DNA of 64,000 nucleotides from an uncultured Bacteroides sp. (GTDB lineage: Bacteria > Bacteroidota > Bacteroidia > Chitinophagales > Chitinophagaceae), in the NCBI GenBank assembly GCA_902168085.1, contig CABHOP010000089.1:124001-188000 (forward strand). The letters are read 5' to 3'. Both the position numbers and the translations under genes were made by a program. Every line of letters starts with the position of its first letter. The stretch's first letter is position 1. The notes beneath the pieces are model-generated. The model was not told the origin of the DNA, did no database searches, and saw only the letters and a list, made by a program, of their open reading frames with translations. Positions 45,419 through 54,704 of this stretch are shown here, piece after piece.

Positions 45419-46264
45419 ATGGATTTGAACAAGCTGACACAAACAGCAACACAGGTGCGCAGGGATATCGTACGTATGGTACATGCTATGCAAAGCGGTC
45501 ACCCCGGCGGTTCACTGGGCTGTACAGAGTACATGGTAGCCCTGTATTTTCATATCATGAAGCACAACCCCGCTTTCAATATGGATGGGCAAGGTGAAGA
45601 CCTGTTTTTCTTATCCAACGGGCATATTTCCCCTGTATTCTATAGTGTGCTGGCACGTTCGGGTTATTTCCCTATCAGCGAGCTGAGCACCTTCCGTAAA
45701 ATAGATTCGCGCCTGCAAGGCCACCCTACTACGCACGAACACCTGCCGGGTGTGCGCATAGCCAGTGGCTCACTAGGACAGGGTATGAGCGTAGCAGCAG
45801 GTGCAGCACTTACCAAAAAAATGAATGGCGATGACCGCATTGTGTATTCGCTGCACGGCGATGGCGAACTGCAGGAAGGCCAGAACTGGGAAGCCATCAT
45901 GTTTGCAGCCCACCATAAAATAGACAACCTGATAGCTACGATAGATGTGAATGGCCAGCAAATAGATGGCCCTACTGATAAGGTAATGAACCTGGGCTCT
46001 CTGGGGGCTAAGTTTGAAGCCTTTGGCTGGCATGTTATCGTGCTGACGGATGGTAATGATATGGAGCAGGTGGTAAAAACACTGGAAGCTGCCAAAGCGC
46101 AAACAGGCAACGGTAAGCCTATCTGTGTGTTGATGAATACCATCATGGGCCGCGGTGTAGACTTTATGGAAGGTACACACGAATGGCACGGTATAGCGCC
46201 AAATGATGCGCAACTGGCATCGGCACTGAACCAACTGGTACCAGCTACGGTAGGCGATTACTAA
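45419..46264 (+). CDS. Transketolase, N-terminal (thiamine-diphosphate) subunit
   Basis: 281 residues, the N-terminal half of a split transketolase. Motifs: SGHPGGSLGCTEYM, DLFFLSNGHISP, SGSLGQGMSVAAGAAL and the ThDP/Mg motif HGDGELQEGQNWEA. The half that binds the other cofactor face (Pyr domain plus C-terminal domain) should be a second gene, usually immediately downstream; here a terminator and an opposing acyl-CoA dehydrogenase follow instead. The partner must lie elsewhere. The start at 45419 excludes an N-terminal stretch antisense to mutY. Confidence 0.92.
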   Translation: MDLNKLTQTATQVRRDIVRMVHAMQSGHPGGSLGCTEYMVALYFHIMKHNPAFNMDGQGEDLFFLSNGHISPVFYSVLARSGYFPISELSTFRKIDSRLQGHPTTHEHLPGVRIASGSLGQGMSVAAGAALTKKMNGDDRIVYSLHGDGELQEGQNWEAIMFAAHHKIDNLIATIDVNGQQIDGPTDKVMNLGSLGAKFEAFGWHVIVLTDGNDMEQVVKTLEAAKAQTGNGKPICVLMNTIMGRGVDFMEGTHEWHGIAPNDAQLASALNQLVPATVGDY

Positions 46265-46287
46265 TACTACGCTCTTAATACGAATTA

Positions 46288-46312
46288 AAAAGCCCCGCAT
46301 TGCGGGGCTTTT
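46288..46312. terminator. Bidirectional terminator after transketolase N subunit
   Basis: An 11-bp stem AAAAGCCCCGC with an ATT loop, followed by T-rich sequence. It is a near twin of the hairpin at 36150-36178 and touches the end of the opposing acyl-CoA dehydrogenase. Confidence 0.85.
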
Positions 46313-46313
46313 C

Positions 46314-47456
46314 TTATTGTGTCAGTATATCTCTCGATATTACCAGTTTCTGTATTTCAGATGTGCCTTCACCTATCGTGCATAGCTTGCTATCGCGGTA
46401 GAATTTCTCAACCGGGAAGTCTTTGGTATATCCATAGCCACCAAATATTTGTACTGCATCGGTAGATATCTGTACGCAGGCTTCAGATGCATAGTACTTA
46501 GCCATTGCCGATTCCTTGGTCATTTTCTCACCGCGGTTCTTCATGTCCGCAGCTTGGTATATCAGCATTTCGCTTACTTCTATCTTGGTAGCCATATCTG
46601 CCAGTTTAAAGGCGATAGCCTGGAAATTAGCAATTGGCTGATCGAACTGCTGGCGCTCCTTAGCATATTTCAAAGATGCCTCGTAAGCACCTTTAGATAT
46701 ACCCAGTGACAGGGCAGCAATAGAGATACGGCCACCATCCAGCACTTTCATTGCCTGGCGGAAACCATCACCTACTTCACCCATACGTTGCGCATCAGAT
46801 ATACGGCAGTTATCAAACACCAGTTCTGCAGTTTCAGATGCACGCATACCCAGTTTATTCTCTTTTTTGCCTGCGCTGAAGCCCGGTGTGCCGCGCTCTA
46901 CTATAAAGGCAGTTACGTTGCTTTTAGCACGTGGTTCGCCCGTGCGTGCCAATACTACTGCTACATCACCGCTGATGCCGTGTGTTATCCAGTTCTTAGT
47001 ACCGTTCAATATCCATTCATCGCCATCTTTTACGGCTGTGCAGCGCATATTGCCGGCATCGCTACCGGTGTTGGCTTCGGTAAGGCCCCATGCGCCTATC
47101 CATTCAGCAGTAGCCAGTTTAGGCAGGTATTTTTTCTTTTGTTCTTCATTGCCGAAGTATAGTATATGACCCGTGCAAAGCGAATTGTGTGCGGCTACAG
47201 AAAGGCCTACAGAGCTGCATACTTTTGCTATCTCGCTCACGGCGGTTACATATTCAAAATAACCAAGGCCGCTGCCGCCATATTCTGTAGGCACCAGTAC
47301 GCCCATCAAGCCCAGTTCACCCAGTTTTTTAAATACTTCTACAGGAAATTTTTGAGTTTCATCCCATTCCATCATGTTGGGACGGATATGTTTGTTGGCA
47401 AAATCGCGTATCATATCTGCGATTTGCAGTTGGGTATCTGTGTACTTGAAATCCAT
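46314..47456 (-). CDS. Acyl-CoA dehydrogenase (short/branched-chain type)
   Basis: 380 residues. It makes the first double bond in fatty acyl-CoA with FAD and passes electrons to ETF. Motifs: AWGLTEANTGSDAGNM, TKNWITHG, ENKLGMRASETAELVF, the QIFGGYGYTKDFPVEKFYRDSK stretch (cut here) and the catalytic Glu near 363 in TIGEGTSEIQ. The Glu position matches the short/medium-chain class rather than isovaleryl-CoA dehydrogenase. It stands alone here, with no ETF nearby. Confidence 0.94.
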   Translation of the reverse strand: MDFKYTDTQLQIADMIRDFANKHIRPNMMEWDETQKFPVEVFKKLGELGLMGVLVPTEYGGSGLGYFEYVTAVSEIAKVCSSVGLSVAAHNSLCTGHILYFGNEEQKKKYLPKLATAEWIGAWGLTEANTGSDAGNMRCTAVKDGDEWILNGTKNWITHGISGDVAVVLARTGEPRAKSNVTAFIVERGTPGFSAGKKENKLGMRASETAELVFDNCRISDAQRMGEVGDGFRQAMKVLDGGRISIAALSLGISKGAYEASLKYAKERQQFDQPIANFQAIAFKLADMATKIEVSEMLIYQAADMKNRGEKMTKESAMAKYYASEACVQISTDAVQIFGGYGYTKDFPVEKFYRDSKLCTIGEGTSEIQKLVISRDILTQ

Positions 47457-47559
47457 GAAAGTCTATCTTAAACCGCAATTCAGGCTGCAAGTTTACGACA
47501 AATTTTCCCATCCATCAATCTTTGTATAGCTTTTTGGTGTTATGTATTGCTGAAACGTA

Positions 47560-48216
47560 TCACTTAACTGTAATAAGCTGCTTCAAACGCCTGAACGTAG
47601 TATCGGGAAAACGATAAACTTCCATCAGTTGGTCTGCCGATGTATAGCGGCCTATCTCTTTGCGATATTCCAGTATGCGGTGTGCCAGCTTTGCGCCAAT
47701 GCCGGGCAGTGCTACCAGTTCTGCAGAGTCGGCAGTATTCAGATTAACTAACCTAAATTGTTTACTGCTTTCTTTAGGATTATGGATAACAATATATGGT
47801 GCAAGCCTTTCGTATTCCTGCGGTGTTAGTGTGTATAATTTTTTAAAATCCTCCTTGCTGCGGAATACTTTGCCCTTACTGCGCCAGTTGAGGAAGATGG
47901 AAATGGTCTTGTCTTTCAGTCCCAGCTTTTTTAACCCTGTAGCATCTATCGTATTCGGGTCGAATTTGAAAAGCGTGGCAGGTGTGCCTGATGGTTCAAA
48001 TGCATGCTGAGGCATAGTCACTGTGTTGCCACTTCTCTTTGCCTGCTCCCATTTTGCAGCCAGCTCTTTTTCCTTCATAGTATCTATCTGTGGCGATACC
48101 CATAGGTGCATACTTGCCTTTACGGCTATCAGCACTACCAGTATCAGCAGCAATGCTACGATGCCCATACGTTCGGTACGGGTATATTGCAGGTATGCTT
48201 TGAAAAAAGATTTCAT
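47560..48216 (-). CDS. Membrane-anchored helix-hairpin-helix (ComEA-like) protein
   Basis: 218 residues. The N-terminal membrane helix (about 17-33, MGIVALLLILVVLIAVK) is followed by a linker and two HhH regions (about 85-140 and 150-215). The second has LVNLNTADSAELVALPGIG and AHRILEYRKEIG, the ComEA-type DNA-binding signature. ComEA binds incoming DNA in natural transformation; no other competence genes are here, so only the fold is firm. It is divergent from threonine aldolase with 71 bases between starts. Confidence 0.85.
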   Translation of the reverse strand: MKSFFKAYLQYTRTERMGIVALLLILVVLIAVKASMHLWVSPQIDTMKEKELAAKWEQAKRSGNTVTMPQHAFEPSGTPATLFKFDPNTIDATGLKKLGLKDKTISIFLNWRSKGKVFRSKEDFKKLYTLTPQEYERLAPYIVIHNPKESSKQFRLVNLNTADSAELVALPGIGAKLAHRILEYRKEIGRYTSADQLMEVYRFPDTTFRRLKQLITVK

Positions 48217-48287
48217 GAGTGCTGCCCGAAAATACTAAGCACCAAACAATTATCGGCACTTTATTTATTCTTCCTAATATTACATCC

Positions 48288-49310
48288 ATGAAATCTTTTG
48301 CCAGCGATAACTATGCCGGTGTATTGCCCGAAGTAATGCAAGCACTCACAGATGCTAACCAGCAACATGCCCGCTCTTATGGTGCCGATGATATTACCGA
48401 ACGGGTTCGCAAGCAGTTTCGTGAAGTGCTGGATGCCGATGTAGATGTGTACTTCGTATTCAACGGTACGGGTGCTAATGTGCTGAGCATTAGCAGCGCT
48501 ACACAGTCTTATAACTCTGTGTTGTGTGCCGATATATCGCATATCTATAACGATGAATCTTCCGCACCTGAAACTTTTACGGGTTGCCGCTTCTTTCCGC
48601 TGGCAAGTAATGAGAACGGTAAGCTGACTGCCGATGTTATCAAACAACGACTGATACGCAAAGGTGATATACACTATGCACAAACAAAGTTGCTATCGCT
48701 AACCCAGTCTACAGAATATGGTACAGTCTATACCCCCGATGAAATAAAAGAACTAACCACGCTTGCCAAAGCACATGGTTTATATACACATGTAGACGGT
48801 TCTCGCTTCTTCAATGCTGCTGCCGGCCTTGGCTGCCAACTGAAAGATCTAACGACCCACGCAGGTGTGGATATACTATCATTGGGTGGCACCAAAGCAG
48901 GTATGATGTTTGGTGAGGCAGTAGCGGTATTCAATAAGGATTTGAAAGAGCATATTGCCTACAAGCACAAGCAAAGCATGCAACTGGCATCTAAAACCCG
49001 CTTTATAGCTGCACAGTTTGAAGCCATGCTGCGCGATGACACCTGGCGTAAGCATGCACTGCATGCCAATGCTATGGCGCAGTTGCTTTCCCAATCCATA
49101 TCGCAATATCCACAAGTGCGTGTTACCAAATCGGTGCAGGCCAATGCTGTATTTGCAGAGCTACCCGCTAGCTGGAATGAAACCTTGCAGGCAAAGTATC
49201 CATTCTATATATGGAAAGAAGCTACCAACGAGGCACGCCTCATGTGTAGCTTCGATACCGCGGATGAGGACATTATTTCGTTTGCGGCTATGATGAAAGA
49301 CTTGGTGTAG
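48288..49310 (+). CDS. Low-specificity L-threonine aldolase
   Basis: 340 residues, PLP-dependent fold type I. It splits threonine or allo-threonine to glycine and acetaldehyde. Motifs: SDNYAGVLPEVMQAL, YFVFNGTGANVLS, THVDGSRFFNAA and the PLP Lys in LSLGGTKAGMM. The ATG at 48288 fits the family's MKSFASDNYAG start. It ends one base before the opposing gene at 49312, so the two genes' 3' ends meet. Confidence 0.92.
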   Translation: MKSFASDNYAGVLPEVMQALTDANQQHARSYGADDITERVRKQFREVLDADVDVYFVFNGTGANVLSISSATQSYNSVLCADISHIYNDESSAPETFTGCRFFPLASNENGKLTADVIKQRLIRKGDIHYAQTKLLSLTQSTEYGTVYTPDEIKELTTLAKAHGLYTHVDGSRFFNAAAGLGCQLKDLTTHAGVDILSLGGTKAGMMFGEAVAVFNKDLKEHIAYKHKQSMQLASKTRFIAAQFEAMLRDDTWRKHALHANAMAQLLSQSISQYPQVRVTKSVQANAVFAELPASWNETLQAKYPFYIWKEATNEARLMCSFDTADEDIISFAAMMKDLV

Positions 49311-49311
49311 C

Positions 49312-49818
49312 TTAAGGCCTCAATATACCTTCTACGCCCTGGTCTTGTTCTTGTCCTGTAATGGCAGCAACACCCATTTTTATCAGTGATATAACGGCGC
49401 CGTCTTTGGTATCCCAGTAATAGGCTTCCTGTGTGCGGATGCGTATCAGGGTTATTTCAGGGTCATCTTTACCTTCTGTGAACCATGCTTTTTCTACACC
49501 ATCCCATAGCTTTCTTATCTTTTCCCTGTCCACCAACACATCTGCAAAGCCATACACAGAAAGATAGTGGCTATTGCGTATGTCGGCATACAGCAGTTGC
49601 ACCTTATCATCCTGTTTTATCTCTTGGTTCTTATTGCTGGATACCCGGCTGAAAAACCAGATGTTTCCCTGCTCATCTACTTCTTGTGTAGACATAGGGC
49701 GGGTTGTCAAAGGCACTTCATCTATATGGGTGCAGAACATACATATATCTATACCCTCTGCCAGTTCTTTCAGTTTCCTGATGGCATCAGTTCCTGCCAG
49801 GTTTTTAACGTCGCTCAT
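49312..49818 (-). CDS. Pyridoxamine 5'-phosphate oxidase family protein (general stress protein 26-like)
   Basis: 168 residues with the split-barrel flavin fold: MFCTHIDEVPLTTRPMSTQEVDE (shown in part), NIWFFSRVSSNKNQEI and VSVYGFADVLVD. General stress protein 26 relatives bind FMN or F420-like cofactors; the substrate here is unknown. It converges on threonine aldolase. Confidence 0.88.
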   Translation of the reverse strand: MSDVKNLAGTDAIRKLKELAEGIDICMFCTHIDEVPLTTRPMSTQEVDEQGNIWFFSRVSSNKNQEIKQDDKVQLLYADIRNSHYLSVYGFADVLVDREKIRKLWDGVEKAWFTEGKDDPEITLIRIRTQEAYYWDTKDGAVISLIKMGVAAITGQEQDQGVEGILRP

Positions 49819-49894
49819 AGCAATTCAGTTTTTGCTTATAAGCTAAAAACTATGCCATGGCTTGTCTAACGCAGAATGTGTGAATTGGTCAACC

Positions 49895-50344
49895 TTAAAT
49901 AATGCCTACCTGTATTTCAGTTATGTTATTTTCCGGATTTGTGAAGTCCATGTTCAGATACAGCTCCCGGGTTTCACCTGTTGTCTTCCTGCCTTGTGCA
50001 AATATTTCAGGCATAAATTTTCCATATACCTCCGGAAACCTTTCCCAGGAACCATAATGTATCGTGCTGGCGCATTTCAGGCCCGGTAGTTCTTTGGTTT
50101 GGAACTGAGGTGACTCTACGTTGCCATTGATGGGCAGCAGTATCTCTAATGTGAAAACAGTGTCAGGCTTGCCATCGGCACCCAGGTAGCGCCATGTGAT
50201 GGGCCCTGTTGGTAATACCTGCAGCCTTGCTGCTTCCGCATATAGCTGTGCAGCTATTATGCCTGCAAATGATCCTAAGTCTTTAAGTGTAGTTTGTTTG
50301 GTTTCAAACAGTGTGGTAACGGCCGGTGATGTTTTGATTTCCAT
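49895..50344 (-). CDS. GyrI-like / effector-binding domain protein
   Basis: 149 residues with the duplicated beta-alpha-beta fold of AraC effector-binding domains: TTLKDLGSFAGIIAAQLYAEA, TGPITWRYLG and CASTIHYGSWERFPEVYGKF. No DNA-binding domain is present. Such solo proteins bind small molecules. It sits just downstream of a WYL regulator (43 bases), perhaps in one transcript. The ATG at 50344 is the first reasonable start. Confidence 0.82.
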   Translation of the reverse strand: MEIKTSPAVTTLFETKQTTLKDLGSFAGIIAAQLYAEAARLQVLPTGPITWRYLGADGKPDTVFTLEILLPINGNVESPQFQTKELPGLKCASTIHYGSWERFPEVYGKFMPEIFAQGRKTTGETRELYLNMDFTNPENNITEIQVGII

Positions 50345-50387
50345 TGCTTGCAATTTTTTACAAAGCAACGATGGGGTAGTGACAACC

Positions 50388-51362
50388 TTATGTCAGCAGG
50401 GGCTCACTTATTTTCAAATTGTAGTGCGCTGCCAGTTCTGCTACACGCTCGGTCATTTTTTCGCGCAGCGTAAGCGGCGATATGATACGTATCTGGCTGC
50501 CAAAGGATAAGAGCCAGCTGGCAATATAATCGAGGCATGGTACCAGGAACGTGATCTCTACACGGTTACCTTTACTTTGCTCGCTGCTGAAACCGAAATA
50601 GAGCTTTTGCTGCTGAATATATCTGGTGGCCGATTTATCGAACGAGATCACTACTTCTTCCAGCTTGTTTTCAGCCGACCATTTGGTTAAGTATTCTTTC
50701 AACGTCAGCTCGCGCGGACGGAATACTTCATCTGAATGTATAATCTTATTGATTCTGTCGAGGCGGAAATTACGATAATCATTGCGCAGGCGGCACCATG
50801 CCACCATGTGCCAGTAATTGCTGATGTAGTAAATGCCCACAGGCTCTACCACGCGCTCCGTATCCTGATCGCGGTGGCCGCTGTAGTAATGCAACTGTAT
50901 GGCTTTTTTACTACTAATGCTTTGCAGTATATCGTATATATGATTTGAATTGCCGGCGGGGTGGTGGTGATTGCGGCTTTTGAAAACGTGGATGGCATCA
51001 TCAATATCTTCCGCAAATCCCTTTTCCGTACTGCGCAATACGGCCTTTACTTTATACAATGCTGCTTTGTATTGCTCTGCAGTGGCTTTATCCGTTAGTT
51101 TGTTGATGAGTTTTTCAGCAGTGATAAAAGCCGTTGCTTCTTCTTTGGTGAACATGACAGGTGGCAGCTTATACCCATCCATAATGCTATAGCCCACGCC
51201 TGCTTCTCCTATGATGGGTACACCGGCCTCTTCCAGCGACTTCACATCGCGATACACCGTGCGCAGGCTGATGCTGAAGCGGTCGGCTATTTCCTGCGCT
51301 TTCACCACCTTTTTCGATTGCAGTTGTATCAGGATGGCAGTAACTCTGTCTATGCGGTTCAC
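50388..51362 (-). CDS. YafY-family transcriptional regulator (HTH + WYL)
   Basis: 324 residues. An N-terminal HTH_11/DeoR domain (RVTAILIQLQSKKVVKAQEI, cut) is followed by a linker and a WYL domain (about 140-215, ERVVEPVGIYYISNYWHMVAWCR) that senses a ligand, then a WCX-like end. The start is GTG at 51362, giving the family's MNRIDRVTAILIQLQ N-terminus; the longer frame adds residues without family match. It likely regulates the effector-binding protein next to it, or distant genes. Confidence 0.88.
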   Translation of the reverse strand: MNRIDRVTAILIQLQSKKVVKAQEIADRFSISLRTVYRDVKSLEEAGVPIIGEAGVGYSIMDGYKLPPVMFTKEEATAFITAEKLINKLTDKATAEQYKAALYKVKAVLRSTEKGFAEDIDDAIHVFKSRNHHHPAGNSNHIYDILQSISSKKAIQLHYYSGHRDQDTERVVEPVGIYYISNYWHMVAWCRLRNDYRNFRLDRINKIIHSDEVFRPRELTLKEYLTKWSAENKLEEVVISFDKSATRYIQQQKLYFGFSSEQSKGNRVEITFLVPCLDYIASWLLSFGSQIRIISPLTLREKMTERVAELAAHYNLKISEPLLT

Positions 51363-51419
51363 GATGCTGTAGCTTGTGCTGTAAAAATAAGCCAACCGCG
51401 AGATACTGCCATCCAAAAC

Positions 51420-52682
51420 TTACCACTTTTTAGGTGGTCTGCTCTTATTGAAACGTTTTTTGTTTGCGGCATTACCGCTATGCACGGCATCTGGTCGCTT
51501 TACTACCTGTTTGTTTTTAGGCAGGTTTATTTTTACCAGGCCACTATCACTTGGCGGGAAAGGATGGCCTTCTACTACAGGTATTTGTTTGCCAATCAGT
51601 TTCTGAATGGCTTTCAGGTTGTCTTTTTCTTCCTCATCGCAAAAAGAAAAAGCAATACCCGCCGCACCGGCGCGGCCCGTGCGGCCTATACGGTGTACAT
51701 ATGTTTCAGGTACTTCCGGCAGGTCGAAATTGATAACGTGCGATAGCAGGTCAATATCTATACCACGTGCAGCAATATCGGTAGCTACCAGTACACGAAT
51801 CTCACCAGTTTTAAAATTATTCAGCGCACGTTGCCTGGCGTTCTGCGATTTGTTGCCGTGTATCGCTTCTGCTCTTACGCCGTCCTTGTACAGGTCTTTT
51901 ACTACTTTATCAGCACCATGTTTGGTACGTGTAAATACCAGCGCGCGTTCTATCGATTTATCTTTCAATATAAACGCCAGCAGTTTTTTCTTATCCTTCT
52001 TGTCTACATATAGTATATGCTGGTCTATCTTTTCGGCGGTGCTCGATACCGGTGTTACTTCCACTTTTTCAGGCTTGGTAAGTATGGTGTCGGCCAGTTT
52101 CTGTATCTCCGGCGGCATGGTGGCCGAGAAGAACAGGGTTTGCCTTTTTACAGGCAGGCGTGCTATGGTCTTTTTTACATCGTGTATAAAGCCCATATCC
52201 AGCATACGGTCTGCCTCATCCAGCACAAATATCTGCAGGTCTTTCAGACTGATGTATTTCTGGTCTATCAGGTCCAGCAGCCTGCCGGGGGTTGCTACCA
52301 ATATATCTATACCTGCATGCAGTGCTTTTACCTGTGCGCCCTGCGGCACGCCACCAAATATCACCAGGTGTTTCAGGCGCAGGTGTTTGCCATAAGCGGC
52401 AAAGCTATCGCCTATCTGTATCGCTAGTTCACGCGTAGGCGTCAGTATCAGTGCCTTTATGGTTTTATGGCTGTTATCAACAGGTGGTTTACTCAGCAGT
52501 TGCAGTATAGGTACGGCAAATGCCGCCGTTTTACCGGTGCCGGTCTGCGCACAGCCCAGCAGGTCTTTGCCTTGCAGTACTATTGGTATTGATTCTTCCT
52601 GTACGGGTGTGGGTTGGGTATATCCTTCAGCTTCCAGCGCTTCCAATATGGGCGCTATTAAATTCAATTCTTTAAATGTCAT
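51420..52682 (-). CDS. DEAD-box RNA helicase (RhlE-type)
   Basis: 420 residues. All helicase motifs are present: Q motif [19 protein letters not shown], Ia PTRELA, Ib [35 protein letters not shown] and [11 protein letters not shown]. The C-terminal tail (about 375-420) is basic ([21 protein letters not shown]) and may bind RNA. It is one of two neighbouring DEAD-box genes, separated by 96 bases; sequence differs enough that they are separate paralogs. A promoter box lies upstream with a leader of about 50 bases. Confidence 0.95.
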   Translation of the reverse strand: MTFKELNLIAPILEALEAEGYTQPTPVQEESIPIVLQGKDLLGCAQTGTGKTAAFAVPILQLLSKPPVDNSHKTIKALILTPTRELAIQIGDSFAAYGKHLRLKHLVIFGGVPQGAQVKALHAGIDILVATPGRLLDLIDQKYISLKDLQIFVLDEADRMLDMGFIHDVKKTIARLPVKRQTLFFSATMPPEIQKLADTILTKPEKVEVTPVSSTAEKIDQHILYVDKKDKKKLLAFILKDKSIERALVFTRTKHGADKVVKDLYKDGVRAEAIHGNKSQNARQRALNNFKTGEIRVLVATDIAARGIDIDLLSHVINFDLPEVPETYVHRIGRTGRAGAAGIAFSFCDEEEKDNLKAIQKLIGKQIPVVEGHPFPPSDSGLVKINLPKNKQVVKRPDAVHSGNAANKKRFNKSRPPKKW

Positions 52683-52737
52683 TATTAGTTATATAGCCGG
52701 GCTAATACAATGAGGTAGGAACTCAGCAGATGAACTG

Positions 52738-52745
52738 CAAAAGTA
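52738..52745 (-). promoter_or_regulatory. -7 box (TACTTTTG) for the first DEAD-box gene
   Basis: A perfect minus-strand TAnnTTTG, 55 bases upstream of the ATG. This gives one of the longer leaders here, as expected for cold-regulated helicases, though that is only a suggestion. Confidence 0.45.
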
Positions 52746-52778
52746 GTGCATATAATTTTAATAAGTCTTATAGGGCTA

Positions 52779-53978
52779 TCAGCGCTTCTTTTTGAAATTG
52801 CGTTTTTTCTTATGGAAAGGCTTGTCTTCCCTTACCTCTGGTGCCGGGCCTAATGCTTCAGGCACCGGTAGTTTTGTTACAGGGTGGCCTAGTAGTTTTT
52901 CTATGCGATGAAACTTATACTGCTCTTTATCGCTGATAAAGGTATAAGCAGTGCCTTTGCTGGCTGCACGTGCCGTACGGCCTATGCGGTGAATATAATC
53001 TTCGCCTTCATGCGGCACATCGTAATTGATAACAAGGTCTATATCGTCTATATGGATGCCACGGCTAAGAATGTCTGTAGCTATCAGTATTTTTATTTTT
53101 TTGGTGCGGAAGTCTATCAACACCTGCTCGCGGGCTTCCTGTTCCAGGTCGGAGTGTATTTCGCCTACCGACATCTTCATACGTTTCAAATCTGCGGTAA
53201 GGCGCTTTACACTTAGCTTGCTCGAGCAGAATATCAATACACTTGCAAAGTCCTTTAACTGCAGTACGTGTTTTACCAATGGTATCTTCTGTTCATCAAA
53301 GCAAATGAAGGCACCCTGTTCCATCTTATCTGGCGGGCGGGATATCGCGATGTTTATTTCCGCTGGGTCTACCAGTATGGTATTGGCCAGCTTGCGGATG
53401 GCAGGTGGCATAGTGGCCGAAAACAGCAGGTTCTGCCGCTGCTTTGGCATAAAGGATATGATCTTTACGATATCTTCATAAAAACCCATATCCAGCATCC
53501 GGTCGGCTTCATCCAGCACCAGGTATTTCAGGTTTTGCAATTTTACATAGCCCATATTCAGGTGCGATATCATACGCCCCGGTGTGCACACTACTATGTC
53601 CACACCCGATGATAAAGCTTTCTTTTCCGTAGCAAAAGAATCGCCGCTGCCACCACCATATACGGCTATGCAACTGATGGAGGTATAATAGGAAATACCT
53701 TCCAGTGTTTGCACGATTTGTATAGCCAGCTCACGGGTGGGCACTATGATCATAGCATTTACACCGTGGTCGTTGTTCGTATGGTCTAGTATGTTCTGTA
53801 TCAGCGGTAAAAGAAATGCTGCTGTCTTACCGGTACCCGTTTGTGCAGATGCTATAATGTCCCTGCCATCTAAAATGAGGGGTATTACCTGCTCTTGTAC
53901 AGGTGTCGCATTTTCATACCCCATCGACTCTATGCCATCCAGCACATCGTTATCAAAATCAAAATCAGAAAATTTCAA
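52779..53978 (-). CDS. Second DEAD-box RNA helicase
   Basis: 399 residues with motifs [18 protein letters not shown], Ia PTRELA, Ib [35 protein letters not shown] and VI HRIGRTARA. The tail is short and very basic (HKKKRNFKKKR). Motif V has the less common SRGIHIDD form seen in Bacteroidota helicases. The start is a TTG at 53978; no in-frame ATG is near, and a near-match -7 box (TATCTTTA, 54008-54015) is 30 bases upstream. Confidence 0.92.
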   Translation of the reverse strand: MKFSDFDFDNDVLDGIESMGYENATPVQEQVIPLILDGRDIIASAQTGTGKTAAFLLPLIQNILDHTNNDHGVNAMIIVPTRELAIQIVQTLEGISYYTSISCIAVYGGGSGDSFATEKKALSSGVDIVVCTPGRMISHLNMGYVKLQNLKYLVLDEADRMLDMGFYEDIVKIISFMPKQRQNLLFSATMPPAIRKLANTILVDPAEINIAISRPPDKMEQGAFICFDEQKIPLVKHVLQLKDFASVLIFCSSKLSVKRLTADLKRMKMSVGEIHSDLEQEAREQVLIDFRTKKIKILIATDILSRGIHIDDIDLVINYDVPHEGEDYIHRIGRTARAASKGTAYTFISDKEQYKFHRIEKLLGHPVTKLPVPEALGPAPEVREDKPFHKKKRNFKKKR

Positions 53979-54124
53979 AGCTGTAGTCCCTTTAATGTGA
54001 ACGGGTATAAAGATAAGGACTTGCAGCTTACCGCATTATTTTTTGAAATTCTGCAATTGCTGCTGACATAGGGTTGTCACTACCCGGTTCTTTCTTTGCT
54101 GTGTAAACTAAAAAAACACGAACT

Positions 54125-54622
54125 ATGTCACAGATCGAAGCACTTGTAAAAGAAATGGACCAGGAAGCAGCTACCACCCGCAAAATGCTGTCGCGCATAC
54201 CTGATGATAAATATGACTGGAAACCGCATGAGAAGAGCATGACCATACGCCGGTTAGCATCGCATATAGCAGAGCTGCCATCGTGGGTCTCGATTACGTT
54301 GAACACAGATGAGTTGGACTTTGCTAGCAGCCCCTATGTGCCTTTTCAGGTAAATAATACGGCAGAACTGATGGCTTATTTTGAAAAAGAATATGCAGAA
54401 GGCAGGGCCCAACTGGAAAAAGCTACAGAAGCAGACTTGTTGCAAGAGTGGAAGCTACGTAGCGGCGATGTGATACATAAAACCACTACAAAAGGTGAAA
54501 TGATCCGTTCATCTTACAGCCAGGTAGTGCACCACCGTGCACAGATGGGTGTGTACCTGCGCCTGCTGGATATTCCTATTCCCGGTAGCTACGGGCCAAG
54601 CGCAGATGAGATGAACTTCTGA
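54125..54622 (+). CDS. DinB family protein
   Basis: 165 residues, a four-helix bundle of the DinB/YfiT type. Potential metal-binding His residues are in RRLASHIAEL (about 58) and VVHHRAQM (about 138), spaced as in the family. DinB-superfamily proteins include thiol-dependent S-transferases; the substrate is unknown. A hairpin terminator follows the stop. Confidence 0.9.
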   Translation: MSQIEALVKEMDQEAATTRKMLSRIPDDKYDWKPHEKSMTIRRLASHIAELPSWVSITLNTDELDFASSPYVPFQVNNTAELMAYFEKEYAEGRAQLEKATEADLLQEWKLRSGDVIHKTTTKGEMIRSSYSQVVHHRAQMGVYLRLLDIPIPGSYGPSADEMNF

Positions 54623-54627
54623 TAATG

Positions 54628-54657
54628 AGTGCTGCCGGTTATTTTTCCGGCAGCACT
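54628..54657 (+). terminator. Terminator of dinB-like gene
   Basis: An 11-bp stem AGTGCTGCCGG (54628-54638 with 54647-54657) with a TTATTTTT loop; only a weak T-run follows, so termination may be partial. Confidence 0.65.
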
Positions 54658-54674
54658 TTAAAATATTTTATAAG

Positions 54675-54692
54675 TAAGTGAACATTCACTTA
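54675..54692. promoter_or_regulatory. Palindromic TetR operator at the tetR promoter
   Basis: TAAGTGAACATTCACTTA: 8-bp arms around a CA centre. It overlaps the -7 box at 54691 by two bases, so a bound repressor would block transcription. A related palindrome is at 55312-55327, both fitting TGARCATTYA. Confidence 0.6.
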
Positions 54693-54698
54693 TATTTG
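54691..54698 (+). promoter_or_regulatory. -7 box (TATATTTG) for tetR
   Basis: A perfect TAnnTTTG 6 bases before the tetR ATG, sharing bases with the palindrome. The leader would be very short. Confidence 0.55.
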
Positions 54699-54704
54699 CA
54701 CGCA

